From the NCBI GenBank assembly GCA_965222005.1, contig OZ244935.1, positions 930,001-994,000 of the forward strand: DNA of 64,000 nt, in the 5' to 3' direction. Positions 31,919 through 41,059 of the stretch are shown here, in pieces. Within the stretch, counting starts at the first letter, position 1, and every line of letters starts with the position of its first letter. The DNA comes from CBDCTM01 sp965222005 (GTDB lineage: Bacteria > Bacteroidota > Bacteroidia > Chitinophagales > Saprospiraceae). Position numbers and translations under genes: made by a program. The notes beneath the pieces were generated by a model. The model searched no databases and was not told the DNA's origin. It saw only the letters and a list, made by a program, of their open reading frames with translations.

Positions 31919-33781
31919 TCAAGCTTGTACTAAACCCACCCCCTCCTTCGAAATGCGGACAGCCTTCAGCTCCGCAGTACGCGTGCTCACATCCTCCGAA
32001 CTATTCTCAAGGCGCAACACACCGCGCGGACATACCGCCGCGCAGATACCACAGCCTACGCAGCTGGCCCGCACCACGTTTTGCCCGCGCTGTGCATAGC
32101 TGCGCACATCAATCCCCATTTCGCAATACGTGGAGCAATTGCCGCAGCTGATACACTGACCCCCATTTGTAGTAATACGGAAGCGGGACTTGAAGCGTTG
32201 TACGATCCCCATGAGCGCTGCCAGCGGGCAGCCAAAACGGCACCACACCCGATTGCCCATCAATGGATAAAAACCAGTACCAACGATTCCGGCAAACATG
32301 GCTCCCACAAAAAAGCCATACCAACTGCGCAGCTGATAACTATCAAATAGCAGCACTCTGGAGCTGCCCGTCCAGTAAGTATATAGCACCAGGCCGGTCA
32401 TCACTACCGCCAGTACCAGCACCCCGTGTATTAGGTAACGCTCCACTTGCCAGGCCCGCAGGCTTTTATCGGACAGCTGGCGGTAAGGGTCGCCAAGCGT
32501 TTCAGCCAGGCCGCCACAACCGCACACCCAGCTGCAGTACCAGCGTTTGCCAAACAGATAAGTAAACAAAGGCACTACCACCAAAGCCAGCACAATTCCC
32601 CACACAAACATTATGGTACCCACACTGGTGGCCCAACCTGCAATGGCAAACTTGCTGCCTCCACCTACCAGGCTATCAATATTGTAGTCATAGAAAAAGC
32701 TGTAATTCAAGGGCCAGGCGTTTTTCAGGTCCATGTACGGCTGATTGAGGCGCACCAAAAATTCGGGAATGAGGAAGGCAAAGGCCGTCTGAAAAAACAA
32801 GACCGAGCTGGTCCGAACCAGTTGATACCGGTTGTGGCGATATTTAATAAACATGCGCACCCCCATTACCAACATCACTACCGTATAAAGCACCCCGTAC
32901 AAAAACCACTGGCTGGCCGCATTTCCGCTCAGGGATTTACTTATCGGATCGAGCATCAACGTCCAGTTGGTGATATAGTAAGGGAAAAAGTAGAGTAACA
33001 CATAAAAGCCAATCAGCAAAATCCCCGTGACGAGTCCTATCCAGCCAAGTCCTTTGGGTGCAGAGGCATTGCGTGAATGAACGGCTTCAATCTGTTTCTT
33101 TTTGTTATTTGAGTGAATCAAATAAATCATCAGCAGGCCGGCAAGAATGGTAAGCAGGGCCGGCAGAAAGGATTGCAAAAAACCTACGATGGCGGTAGCG
33201 ACAAAGGCCATCGCCAGAAATATCCAGCGGCTCCGGTAATCGATTCCTTTTGTAGCCGAATTATGATAAATTCCGTTGTTTTTGATGCCGGGTATCAGCT
33301 GTAGGTCAGGCAAAAAGTATAGCAGGCCACCCAATGCCCCTAGTAAAATACTCCATATCAAAAACAGGCTCTTATTGGCTGGCAGCAATCCTCCGGCAGA
33401 GTATTTAGTCAGGCTAAACAAATAGCTGTCGATATTGCCATTGCTCATTCGATATTCCCATTCTTTCACTCCTTCCGGCAAATTGACCGCATTCCAGATA
33501 CCCTCCGCCGGATCGATACCGGCCTTTTGATCCAGTGTTGCCTGAGCCTGTTGGAGGATTGGCTTTAAAGCAGCTACAAAACGAACATTGTGGCCGACAT
33601 CTTTGCCAAGCAAGCCTTCCGATGCTGCCTGCTGACGGATCATCTCGCGGTGATATGAGTTGCCGACATGCGCTTGCAGCGTGAGTTCAGTAAGTTGATG
33701 GCGGCTCAAACTCAGGATAACCACAAAAGTGAGTAATGCTAACAAAAACAAAAAGAGTCCGGTTTTTTTCATTGCTGTCAT
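31919..33781 (-). CDS. Multi-pass membrane polyferredoxin (NapH/NosR/CcoG-like)
   Basis: A 620-residue membrane protein (618 if the second ATG at 33772 is used, MKKTGLFLFLLALLTFVV). An N-terminal anchor is followed by a ~110-residue outside domain (LTLQAHVGNSYHREMIRQQA) and about ten further membrane helices. Two 'CxxxC' Fer4_5-like motifs lie in the membrane part, WYCSWVCGCGGLAETLGDPY and WCRFGCPLAALMGI; two [4Fe-4S] motifs follow at the C-terminus, CISCGNCSTYCEMGI and CVGCGICAAVCPRGVL. Such proteins pass electrons between quinol and soluble or extracytoplasmic partners. The adjacent flavoprotein reductase is a likely partner. The partner substrate is unknown. No FMN-attachment Ser/Thr motif was recognised. 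Confidence 0.82.
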   Translation of the reverse strand: MTAMKKTGLFLFLLALLTFVVILSLSRHQLTELTLQAHVGNSYHREMIRQQAASEGLLGKDVGHNVRFVAALKPILQQAQATLDQKAGIDPAEGIWNAVNLPEGVKEWEYRMSNGNIDSYLFSLTKYSAGGLLPANKSLFLIWSILLGALGGLLYFLPDLQLIPGIKNNGIYHNSATKGIDYRSRWIFLAMAFVATAIVGFLQSFLPALLTILAGLLMIYLIHSNNKKKQIEAVHSRNASAPKGLGWIGLVTGILLIGFYVLLYFFPYYITNWTLMLDPISKSLSGNAASQWFLYGVLYTVVMLVMGVRMFIKYRHNRYQLVRTSSVLFFQTAFAFLIPEFLVRLNQPYMDLKNAWPLNYSFFYDYNIDSLVGGGSKFAIAGWATSVGTIMFVWGIVLALVVVPLFTYLFGKRWYCSWVCGCGGLAETLGDPYRQLSDKSLRAWQVERYLIHGVLVLAVVMTGLVLYTYWTGSSRVLLFDSYQLRSWYGFFVGAMFAGIVGTGFYPLMGNRVWCRFGCPLAALMGIVQRFKSRFRITTNGGQCISCGNCSTYCEMGIDVRSYAQRGQNVVRASCVGCGICAAVCPRGVLRLENSSEDVSTRTAELKAVRISKEGVGLVQA

Positions 33782-33902
33782 AGTCCGTTGATTTTTGAGC
33801 GTTTGCTGAGATTCGGTCCTGTCCGGTGGCTCTATCTGGTGCTAAACAGGCAGATGGATGTTCCAAAAGATCCAATCGCTGTGCCGCCTAACAGTCCAAT
33901 CT

Positions 33903-35207
33903 CTACAAGCGATTGGATTGCAGCACTTTTTTGCCGCTTTGCTGCTCATATGCAGCAAGCACCTCCTTTTCATAGGTTTTATAAAACTCCGGATCAAAAT
34001 TGGCCTGGCCCAACTGCTGCAATACCTCTTGTACAGACGTTCCTTCAGCCAGCCACTTTTCACAGAGCTCATGCCGGAAACGCACCCCCATCAGATTGAA
34101 TCCCAATACGGCTGAGCTGTTCTTATCATATACAATTCGAATTGCCTTTCGGCCATCCACGCGCTCCCAATAAATGGACTGCTGATGCTTTTCAGGCCGG
34201 GTCGGTATCGTACCATACACCTGATATTCGATATCAAGAAATTTGGCTGAGTTGAACCAAATACCCGGATCGTAAGCAGTGAGGCGGCCACAGATGGTGT
34301 GCGCTACCGTTTCGCCCATCATGCGGCCGGTGTACCAGACGGCCTCTATCGGGCGCCGGCCTGGCTTTGGATTCCGCTGTTCGGCACAATCGCCGATGGC
34401 ATACACATCCGGCAGGTTGGTTTGCAGGTATTCATCCACCAGTATGCCTCGATTGGTTTCCAACTGACTTTCTCTGAGAAAGCCGATATTCGGACTTACC
34501 CCGGCTGTTAGCCCTACAAAGCCACAATCGATCCGCTCATCTTTATTGGTAAGCACAGCGCAAGCTTCGTCTTTACCATTATCAACAATTTCTTTCAGCT
34601 CGGTCTCCAGCCGCAGGTCAATGCCGTGCTCCCGGATGTGGCGGTTGATCATAGTCGATTCTTCAGCAGGCAGCACCATGTCCCAGTAGCTCTGCTCCCG
34701 CACCAACATGGTGACGGGGATATGGCGCGAGTGAAACATCTCTGCCATTTCGAGGCCGATCAGCCCGCCCCCTACTATGATAGCCCTTTGCAAGCCATCG
34801 CTGTAGCGTTCCATAGCTTCGAGATCCTGCAGACTGTACAAGCCATGCACCCGTTGGAGATCCTGCCCGGGCCAGCCAAATTTATTGGGCCGCGAGCCGC
34901 AGGCGATGATGAGCTTGTCATAATTCAGTGGAGCATGCTCATTGAGCAATAGCTGCTTATGTTCAAAATCAATCTGGTGGACATAATCGCGGAGCAAATC
35001 AATGTGGTTTTTTTCCCAAAACCAGTCTTCATAAGGCTTGGTATCTTCATAGCGCATGTGCCCCATGTAGATATACATCAGTGCCGTACGCGAAAAGAAG
35101 TGATCCGATTCTGCTGAGATAACGGTAATTTGATGGTCGCTTAACTTGCGGATGAAACGGGCAGCCGTGATTCCACTGATTCCGTTTCCGAGGATGGCAA
35201 TGTGCAT
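33903..35207 (-). CDS. NAD(P)/FAD-dependent oxidoreductase
   Basis: About 434 residues from ATG 35207, which opens directly on the FAD-binding motif (MHIAILGNGISGITAARFIR). The second dinucleotide fold has IIVGGGLIGLEMAEMFHSR, and the flavin motif TNLPDVYAIGDCAEQ is near 275. The C-terminal ~130 residues differ from classical rubredoxin or nitrite reductases (FNSAKFLDIEYQVYGTIPTR, YDKNSSAVLGFNLMGVRFRH). It lies 121 bases upstream of the polyferredoxin gene on the same strand, so NAD(P)H-to-Fe-S electron transfer by the pair is a reasonable idea. Confidence 0.85.
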   Translation of the reverse strand: MHIAILGNGISGITAARFIRKLSDHQITVISAESDHFFSRTALMYIYMGHMRYEDTKPYEDWFWEKNHIDLLRDYVHQIDFEHKQLLLNEHAPLNYDKLIIACGSRPNKFGWPGQDLQRVHGLYSLQDLEAMERYSDGLQRAIIVGGGLIGLEMAEMFHSRHIPVTMLVREQSYWDMVLPAEESTMINRHIREHGIDLRLETELKEIVDNGKDEACAVLTNKDERIDCGFVGLTAGVSPNIGFLRESQLETNRGILVDEYLQTNLPDVYAIGDCAEQRNPKPGRRPIEAVWYTGRMMGETVAHTICGRLTAYDPGIWFNSAKFLDIEYQVYGTIPTRPEKHQQSIYWERVDGRKAIRIVYDKNSSAVLGFNLMGVRFRHELCEKWLAEGTSVQEVLQQLGQANFDPEFYKTYEKEVLAAYEQQSGKKVLQSNRL

Positions 35208-35618
35208 AGTTCGCTGGTTTGCTGTGGCCAAAAAATTCAGTGCCGGGTATAAATGTAATACTAGGGCTGACAGGTACTGGTTTCGCCAAAATGAAGATAG
35301 TAATTTGCACAAACAATCATACTGCGGACAATTGGCACAGAAAGCCGGCTTAGCCTAATTCAAAATGTCGGATTTATTTTTTGAACGGTCTTAGGATAGA
35401 ACCTGCGCTACTAAGTCCATTCCTGTCAACCTCCTGACATATTCCTGCCTGCCAATACTGCCAAATTCGGGGTAAATCATAGAAATTTGACCAAAATAGT
35501 ACGGCACAGAAAGCCAAATTACCCTTTCTGTTCCTTAACTTTGGTCGGTTTCCAGCAGCACTATCGGTGCCATAAACCATTTTCTATTCTATTGGCAAAC
35601 CTTAAAATTTTTGTAATT
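35208..35618. other. Divergent intergenic region with a repeated 13-mer and a short inverted repeat
   Basis: GGCACAGAAAGCC occurs at 35334-35346 and again at 35503-35515. ACAGAAAG (35506-35513) and CTTTCTGT (35524-35531) form a perfect 8-bp inverted repeat just before a -7-like box TAACTTTG at 35536-35543, the likely promoter of the T9SS cargo gene. No gene is evident. Confidence 0.4.
35536..35543 (+). promoter_or_regulatory. Putative -7 box for the T9SS cargo gene
   Basis: TAACTTTG matches TAnnTTTG. No TTTG is present 19 bases upstream; instead an 8-bp inverted repeat (35506-35531) occupies that zone, which could be a binding site for an activator or repressor. The ATG is at 35619. Confidence 0.4.
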
Positions 35619-38180
35619 ATGAAGAAACTTTACCTTTTAGCGCTCTCTTTGTTGATCATCAGTAGCCTCTCGGCACAAGCCATCTGGTCAGATGATTTTG
35701 AGAATGGCATCGACAACTGGACCACTATAGATGTGGATGGCGATGGCAATAATTGGGAGCTCAACGACTTTTTTGCTACCCATTCCGGCACTCAGTGTAT
35801 CGCATCTGCTTCCTGGAGTGGTAGCCCCCTTACCCCTAATAACTATATCTCTTCACCCATTATTGACCTGATAAACGAAACGGGGCCGTTGGCGCTTAGC
35901 TGGTGGGCCTATGCACAGGATCAGGCTTGGGCGGCAGAGCACTATGAGGTGTGGATTTCCAATGACAACACACAGGCCGGGATTGAGGCCGGAACGATGG
36001 TATTTGAAGAAACCCTGTCTGCTTATGGCGAATATGTAGAACGTACCGTTGATATCTCGGCCTATGCCGGTCAGGCTATCTTCGTTACTTTTGTACACAA
36101 TGACGTATCCGACTTCTTCTGGGTAAATATCGATGATGTATCCATCTTCAAGCCTGCTTCTGATGATGCAGGTGTGTTGGCACTGGTTTCTCCCAGCAAC
36201 GACAATAGCTGTATGTTGAGCAATGCGGAGGAGGTAACCATCAGTGTTTTCAACTATGGCGGCAATGCCATCCATGATTTTGAAGTCTCTTACAGTGTCA
36301 ACGGAGGCACAGCCGTTACCGCTATGGTACCGGATACCATCGCTCCGGCAAGCTCCAAAGACTTCACTTTCCCTACTACAGCCGACCTGTCGGCATTGGG
36401 TGAATACGAAATTACTGTTGCCACCAACCTCACCGGCGATTCTGACAACACCAATGATGAGGCCACCTACAATCTTCGCCATACGGATGATGTGCTTACC
36501 GTACACGTCATGACGGATATCACCGCCGGCCAATCCTGGACGGTCACCGACCTCACCACCGGCATGGTAGTAGCAGAACATGGTGCCTATGCCTGGAATC
36601 TGGAGTTTTCTGATAACGTCTGCATTTATTCCGATCGCTGTTATTCTTTTGAATATACTTGCCCTACCGAAATGGGGCCCGGTGCTTACCTCGAACTGCT
36701 GCTCAATGGCGTACCTGTAGCTGGTGATGCCAGCGGCAATGGCGTACCGACTGAATTTATAGTAGGTGCTTTAGGTGGAGGTTGTGCTGCCAATGAGGCA
36801 GGCCTCACCAGTATCAATACCAAATCTTATGTCGAGCAAACTGGCAATGTAGTATCCGGCACCTTGCGCAACAATGGCGCTGCAGCCATCAATAGTTTGG
36901 TGATGAGCTATTCGGTGGACGGAGGCACTCCGGTAACCGAAACCTTTAGTGGTCTTAACACGCTCAGTGGCGCAGAATACGAATACACCTTTACCCAAAC
37001 GCTGGATTTACCGGATGTATCTGAATACACCCTCGAAGTCACCATTGATAGTGTGAATGGCGAGGTGGATGCTGTACTTAGCAACAACAGCGCTACCAAA
37101 GACCTGGCCGTAGTGAGCTTTGTGCCCGATCGTGCCGTGGTAGTGGAGGAATCCACCGGTACCTGGTGCACCTGGTGTCCGCGTGGTTTTGTAGCGATGG
37201 AATACCTGGAAAAATTTGACAACTTCATTGGCATAGCTGTGCACGGTGCGGTGAATGACCCATCCTCTGGCTTTCATGATCCCATGACAGTAACACCTTA
37301 TATCGATGGCCTGGACGGATTTACGGGTGGCCTTTATCCGTATATGATCATGGATCGCGAATTGATCGATGTAATGCCCAATGACCTGGCTGGCATGTCC
37401 ACCCTTGATCCGCTTTTCGAGCGCCAGGAGGCTCAGGTTTCTCCGGCCACAGTAGATATCAAGGTGAGCATGCAGGAGGGTAGCCGCGATATAGCTGTTG
37501 AAGTCACTTCCGAATTTGTAGTGCCTGTATCCGGCGATTTCCGCTTTAACGCTGTAGTGGTAGAAGATAGTGTCACCGGTACGGGCGATGGTTATGCGCA
37601 GATCAATGCTTATGCTGGTGGTAATGCAGGACCGATGAACGGCTGGGAGAATCTTCCGAATCCCGTTCCCGCTTCCGACATGGTATATGACAAGGTAGCT
37701 CGTGCTCCCCTGGGGGGCTGGGCTGGTGCTACTAACAGCATCCCGGCCAACAATAGCCGTGGCGACATAGTGAGCCATACATTCAACTATAGCGTACCTG
37801 TGGGCTACAATATTGACAATCTGAAGTTTGTAGGCATGCTCATCGACCAAAGCTCCGGCTTCATTCTCAATGCCAAGCAAACTGCTGACATTGAGGTGAT
37901 CGTAGGTACCGAAGAATTGGTGCTGGCCAATACGGTGAAGGTATTTCCTAATCCGTTTAGCCAGACGACCAATGTACAGCTGGCATTGGAAGACAGCCGC
38001 GAGGTAAGCCTGGAAGTAACTAATGCACTGGGTCAGCGCGTGGCCTACCGCGAGTATGGTCAGTTGGCCGGCGATACGGTATTGCCCTTCGATGGCAGCA
38101 ACCTAAGCAGTGGCCTGTACTTTATACGTGTACAATTGGATGATGAGCTGGTGGTCCGCAAGGTGATGCTGGCGAAATAA
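35619..38180 (+). CDS. Secreted multidomain protein with Omp28-like domain and T9SS type A sorting domain
   Basis: About 853 residues from ATG 35619 (MKKLYLLALSLLIISSLSAQ signal; an upstream frame extends to 35487 without a signal). A jelly-roll 'choice-of-anchor'/MAM-like domain occupies about 22-180 (WSDDFENGIDNWTTIDVDGD). Two Ig-like CARDB-type repeats follow (VFNYGGNAIHDFEVSYSVNG and LRNNGAAAINSLVMSYSVDG). A thioredoxin-like Omp28 domain begins near 510 with EESTGTWCTWCPRGFVAMEY, including the CTWC pair. The C-terminal ~80 residues are a T9SS type A sorting domain (VKVFPNPFSQTTNVQLALED ... GLYFIRVQLDDELVVRKVML). It should be exported through the outer membrane by the T9SS. Confidence 0.88.
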   Translation: MKKLYLLALSLLIISSLSAQAIWSDDFENGIDNWTTIDVDGDGNNWELNDFFATHSGTQCIASASWSGSPLTPNNYISSPIIDLINETGPLALSWWAYAQDQAWAAEHYEVWISNDNTQAGIEAGTMVFEETLSAYGEYVERTVDISAYAGQAIFVTFVHNDVSDFFWVNIDDVSIFKPASDDAGVLALVSPSNDNSCMLSNAEEVTISVFNYGGNAIHDFEVSYSVNGGTAVTAMVPDTIAPASSKDFTFPTTADLSALGEYEITVATNLTGDSDNTNDEATYNLRHTDDVLTVHVMTDITAGQSWTVTDLTTGMVVAEHGAYAWNLEFSDNVCIYSDRCYSFEYTCPTEMGPGAYLELLLNGVPVAGDASGNGVPTEFIVGALGGGCAANEAGLTSINTKSYVEQTGNVVSGTLRNNGAAAINSLVMSYSVDGGTPVTETFSGLNTLSGAEYEYTFTQTLDLPDVSEYTLEVTIDSVNGEVDAVLSNNSATKDLAVVSFVPDRAVVVEESTGTWCTWCPRGFVAMEYLEKFDNFIGIAVHGAVNDPSSGFHDPMTVTPYIDGLDGFTGGLYPYMIMDRELIDVMPNDLAGMSTLDPLFERQEAQVSPATVDIKVSMQEGSRDIAVEVTSEFVVPVSGDFRFNAVVVEDSVTGTGDGYAQINAYAGGNAGPMNGWENLPNPVPASDMVYDKVARAPLGGWAGATNSIPANNSRGDIVSHTFNYSVPVGYNIDNLKFVGMLIDQSSGFILNAKQTADIEVIVGTEELVLANTVKVFPNPFSQTTNVQLALEDSREVSLEVTNALGQRVAYREYGQLAGDTVLPFDGSNLSSGLYFIRVQLDDELVVRKVMLAK

Positions 38181-38202
38181 GCTCAGTTACTTCTTTTCAA
38201 AG

Positions 38203-38240
38203 AAAAATGGTTCGTGCCCGCGTGGTGCGAACCATTTTTT
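38203..38240 (+). terminator. Intrinsic terminator after the T9SS cargo gene
   Basis: AAAAATGGTTCG (38203-38214) pairs with CGAACCATTTTT (38228-38239), followed by a T-run. The 12-bp stem and U-tract make this a strong rho-independent terminator 22 bases after the stop. Confidence 0.85.
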
Positions 38241-38279
38241 GTATAACAACCTTAATGGATTTCGAGTGTTTGACTTCTG

Positions 38280-39053
38280 ATGGACTTAAACTACAAAACC
38301 TTTGGCCGAGGCGAGCCACTTATCATCTTACATGGCCTTTTCGGTATGCTTGACAACTGGCAAACGCTGGCCAAAAAGTTTGCTGCGCACTTTACTGTTT
38401 TCATCATCGACCAACGCAATCACGGCCGCTCACCGCATACCGACGCGATGAGCTACCCACTAATGGCGCAGGATCTGTACGACTTTATGTCGGCCCATTG
38501 GATACATCGTGCTCATATATTGGGGCATTCGATGGGCGGCAAAACGGCCATGCAACTGGCACTGGATTACCCTGAGGTAGTGGATAAGCTAGTGGTGGTG
38601 GACATAGGCCCGTGGCAAAATGAGCCTGGCCACGAGCTGATCTTTGAGGCGCTACAGGCATTGCCCTTGGATCAGCTCCAGTCGAGGAGAGAGGCAGAGC
38701 TACAACTGGCTGACCGAATTAGCGATGCGGGTATTCGTCGGTTTTTACTTAAAAACATGACTCGAAACAAGGAGGGGGGGTACCGTTGGAAAATGAATTT
38801 ACCCGCTATCACTAAGCATTACGCCGAAATATTGAGTGCGGTAAAGGCCGATCAGCCATATAAGGGGCCGGCACTTTTCATCAAAGGGGAGGAATCGGAA
38901 TATATCCGACAGGAGGATGAAGCAAAGATTCAGCGCTGGTTTTCTGCGGCTCAACTGTGGAGTATTGCAGGAGCGGGCCATTGGATACATACCGATGAGC
39001 CGGAAGCTTTATCAGAAGCTGTTTTGGACTTTTTACTGGCTCCCGAATCCTAG
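38280..39053 (+). CDS. Alpha/beta hydrolase (YbfF-like esterase)
   Basis: A 257-residue alpha/beta hydrolase. It has the oxyanion-hole HGLFGMLDNW, the nucleophile elbow GHSMGGKTAM with Ser in GxSxG, an acid in the ILGHS..VVDIGPW / EESEYIRQEDE region, and the catalytic His in AGAGHWIHTDEP near 236. The opening LNYKTFGRGEPLIILHGLFG and IIDQRNHGRSPH match the YbfF group of esterases and thioesterases. The substrate is unknown. It stands alone after a terminator. Confidence 0.85.
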   Translation: MDLNYKTFGRGEPLIILHGLFGMLDNWQTLAKKFAAHFTVFIIDQRNHGRSPHTDAMSYPLMAQDLYDFMSAHWIHRAHILGHSMGGKTAMQLALDYPEVVDKLVVVDIGPWQNEPGHELIFEALQALPLDQLQSRREAELQLADRISDAGIRRFLLKNMTRNKEGGYRWKMNLPAITKHYAEILSAVKADQPYKGPALFIKGEESEYIRQEDEAKIQRWFSAAQLWSIAGAGHWIHTDEPEALSEAVLDFLLAPES

Positions 39054-39237
39054 CTGTAGGCTGCTTATTTGGCATCATTTTTACATGGAAAGGAGTGAAA
39101 AAATCACTCCCCAAAACTATCCCCCTTCATGAATAATGGCCCATTTAGGGCATATGAACTTGACTGTACTCCCCATTCAGTAGTATCCCTTTTGGTAGTT
39201 GGTACGACAATAAAGTGCCTCCAATACTGTTAATTTC

Positions 39238-39269
39238 TTTGATACTTCTGTAATAAAGCGTTACATTTA
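39238..39269 (+). promoter_or_regulatory. Putative promoter for the S41 peptidase gene
   Basis: TTTG at 39238-39241 and TACATTTA at 39262-39269, with a 20-base spacer, approximate the Bacteroidetes TTTG-N19-TAnnTTTG promoter with one mismatch. It lies about 60 bases upstream of the preferred ATG at 39328. In the 274-base gap before the gene, a short hairpin GGAGTGA/TCACTCC (39092-39110) lacks a T-run. Confidence 0.35.
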
Positions 39270-39327
39270 TTTATCATACGTTCGACAGGGCGTTCGTGTG
39301 ATTGCGAATTTATTTTACCAAAAGCAT

Positions 39328-40971
39328 ATGAATCCAATGAAGCGGGTAATCAAAATGTCCATCGTGTGTATGGTTGCTTTTTTAGGAATGGCGACCATTT
39401 CCTCAGATCATGGCAAGTACTTCGAAATTTCAAAGAACATTGAAATTTTCACCAACCTTTACAAAGAAATCAATACTTATTATGTAGATGAGATCGACCC
39501 GGCCAAGCTGATGCGCACCGGCGTGGATGCGATGCTCGAATCCCTTGATCCTTATACCAATTACATTTCGGAATCAGAAATTGAGGGCTTTCGCTACATT
39601 ACTGATGGCAAATACAATGGTATCGGGGCAATGATCCGCCAAATTGATGATTATGTAACTATCACTGAGCCTTACGAAAACTGCCCGGCTCAAAAGGCAG
39701 GCCTCAAGGCCGGCGATGTGATCCTCGAAGTGGATGGCAAATCGGCCAAAGGCAAAACTACTGATGATGTCAGCAATATACTAAAAGGGTTTCCCGGTAC
39801 AGAAGTGGAGTTGACCATCAAGCGCCCAGGTACTGATAAACCTCTCAAGATTACAATGGTGCGTGATGAAGTAGTGGTACCCAATGTCCCTTACTCCGGA
39901 GAGATAGCTCCCGGTATAGGCTATGTGGCCTTGACGACTTTTACGCGCAATGCCGGTAAAAATGTAGGAGATGCCTTGAAAGCTTTAAAAGATAAAAATC
40001 CAAACCTCAAAGGTATCGTACTTGATTTGCGGGGCAATGGCGGCGGCTTGCTTACCGAGGCCGTCAATGTGTCCAATGTATTTATTCCCAAAGGTGAACT
40101 GGTGGTAACTACAAAAGGAAAGGTAGTAGATTGGGATCGTAGTTTTAAGACGCTCAACAAAGCAGTTAATGAGGAAATTGGACTGGTGGTGTTGATCGAC
40201 AAAGGCTCGGCTTCGGCTTCCGAAATCGTGTCGGGTGTGATTCAGGATTTGGATCGTGGCGTATTGATCGGGCAGCAATCATATGGAAAAGGATTGGTGC
40301 AGAACACCCGCGACGTCGGCTACAATTCAAAGGTCAAACTGACTACAGCCAAATATTACATTCCCAGTGGCAGATGTATTCAAGGGGTGAGTTACAAAGA
40401 CGGAAAGCCCATAAATATTGAGGATGCAGCCCGGACAGCTTTCAAAACCCGCAACGGGCGCCCCGTCATGGATGGTGGCGGTGTGCAGCCAGATATTGAA
40501 TTGGACAAAGTCGATAATGCCAACGTCATCGTCGGGCTACGTAAAAAACATATGATTTTTGATTATGCCACCCAGTTTGTTTTATCGAAAGCTTCGATCC
40601 CTGAAGCCAAGGCATTCCATTTTACTGATTATGATGGGTTCGTCCAGTATATAAACGGGCAAGGCTTTGATTATGAAACCCAAACTGAAAAATTACTGGG
40701 TGAATTGAAGAATTCGGCCAAGGAGGAAGTCTTTATGCCATTGATTGGTAGCGCGATAAAAGAAATGGAGGATAAAATTTTGGCAGAAAAGCAAAGTGAT
40801 TTGCAAAAGTATAAAGCCCAGATCACCGACATGCTTGAGAAGGAAATCGCCAGCCGTTATTACTATCAAAAAGGTAAGATTGAGCTGGGTCTGCGCAACG
40901 ATCCGGAAATCAAAGAAGCAATCGGGGTGCTGAATGATGAAGCCCGATACACACAGCTACTAAAGCAATAA
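39328..40971 (+). CDS. S41 family carboxy-terminal processing peptidase
   Basis: About 547 residues from ATG 39328 (a GTG at 39298 would add ten). An N-terminal membrane or signal helix (MKRVIKMSIVCMVAFLGMAT) is followed by an N-domain, a PDZ domain (about 85-170: GIGAMIRQIDDYVTITEPYE, PAQKAGLKAGDVILEVDGKS) and the protease core. The catalytic Ser is in DKGSASASEIVSG and the Lys in QSYGKGLVQ, the Ser-Lys dyad of Prc/CtpA enzymes, which cut proteins in the periplasm near their C-termini. A ~150-residue helical tail follows. A strong terminator ends the transcript. Confidence 0.92.
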   Translation: MNPMKRVIKMSIVCMVAFLGMATISSDHGKYFEISKNIEIFTNLYKEINTYYVDEIDPAKLMRTGVDAMLESLDPYTNYISESEIEGFRYITDGKYNGIGAMIRQIDDYVTITEPYENCPAQKAGLKAGDVILEVDGKSAKGKTTDDVSNILKGFPGTEVELTIKRPGTDKPLKITMVRDEVVVPNVPYSGEIAPGIGYVALTTFTRNAGKNVGDALKALKDKNPNLKGIVLDLRGNGGGLLTEAVNVSNVFIPKGELVVTTKGKVVDWDRSFKTLNKAVNEEIGLVVLIDKGSASASEIVSGVIQDLDRGVLIGQQSYGKGLVQNTRDVGYNSKVKLTTAKYYIPSGRCIQGVSYKDGKPINIEDAARTAFKTRNGRPVMDGGGVQPDIELDKVDNANVIVGLRKKHMIFDYATQFVLSKASIPEAKAFHFTDYDGFVQYINGQGFDYETQTEKLLGELKNSAKEEVFMPLIGSAIKEMEDKILAEKQSDLQKYKAQITDMLEKEIASRYYYQKGKIELGLRNDPEIKEAIGVLNDEARYTQLLKQ

Positions 40972-40992
40972 TATCCCATAATAAATTGCTAC

Positions 40993-41030
40993 AAAAGCGG
41001 CGACAATTCATACTTTGTTCGCCGCTTTTT
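40993..41030 (+). terminator. Intrinsic terminator between the S41 gene and tsaB
   Basis: AAAAGCGGCGA (40993-41003) pairs with TCGCCGCTTTT (41019-41029), followed by more T. The stem covers 41015, so a tsaB start there would lie inside the terminator; this supports the TTG start at 41060. Confidence 0.85.
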
Positions 41031-41059
41031 TTATTTTCGTACATTCAAAAAAGCACCAC

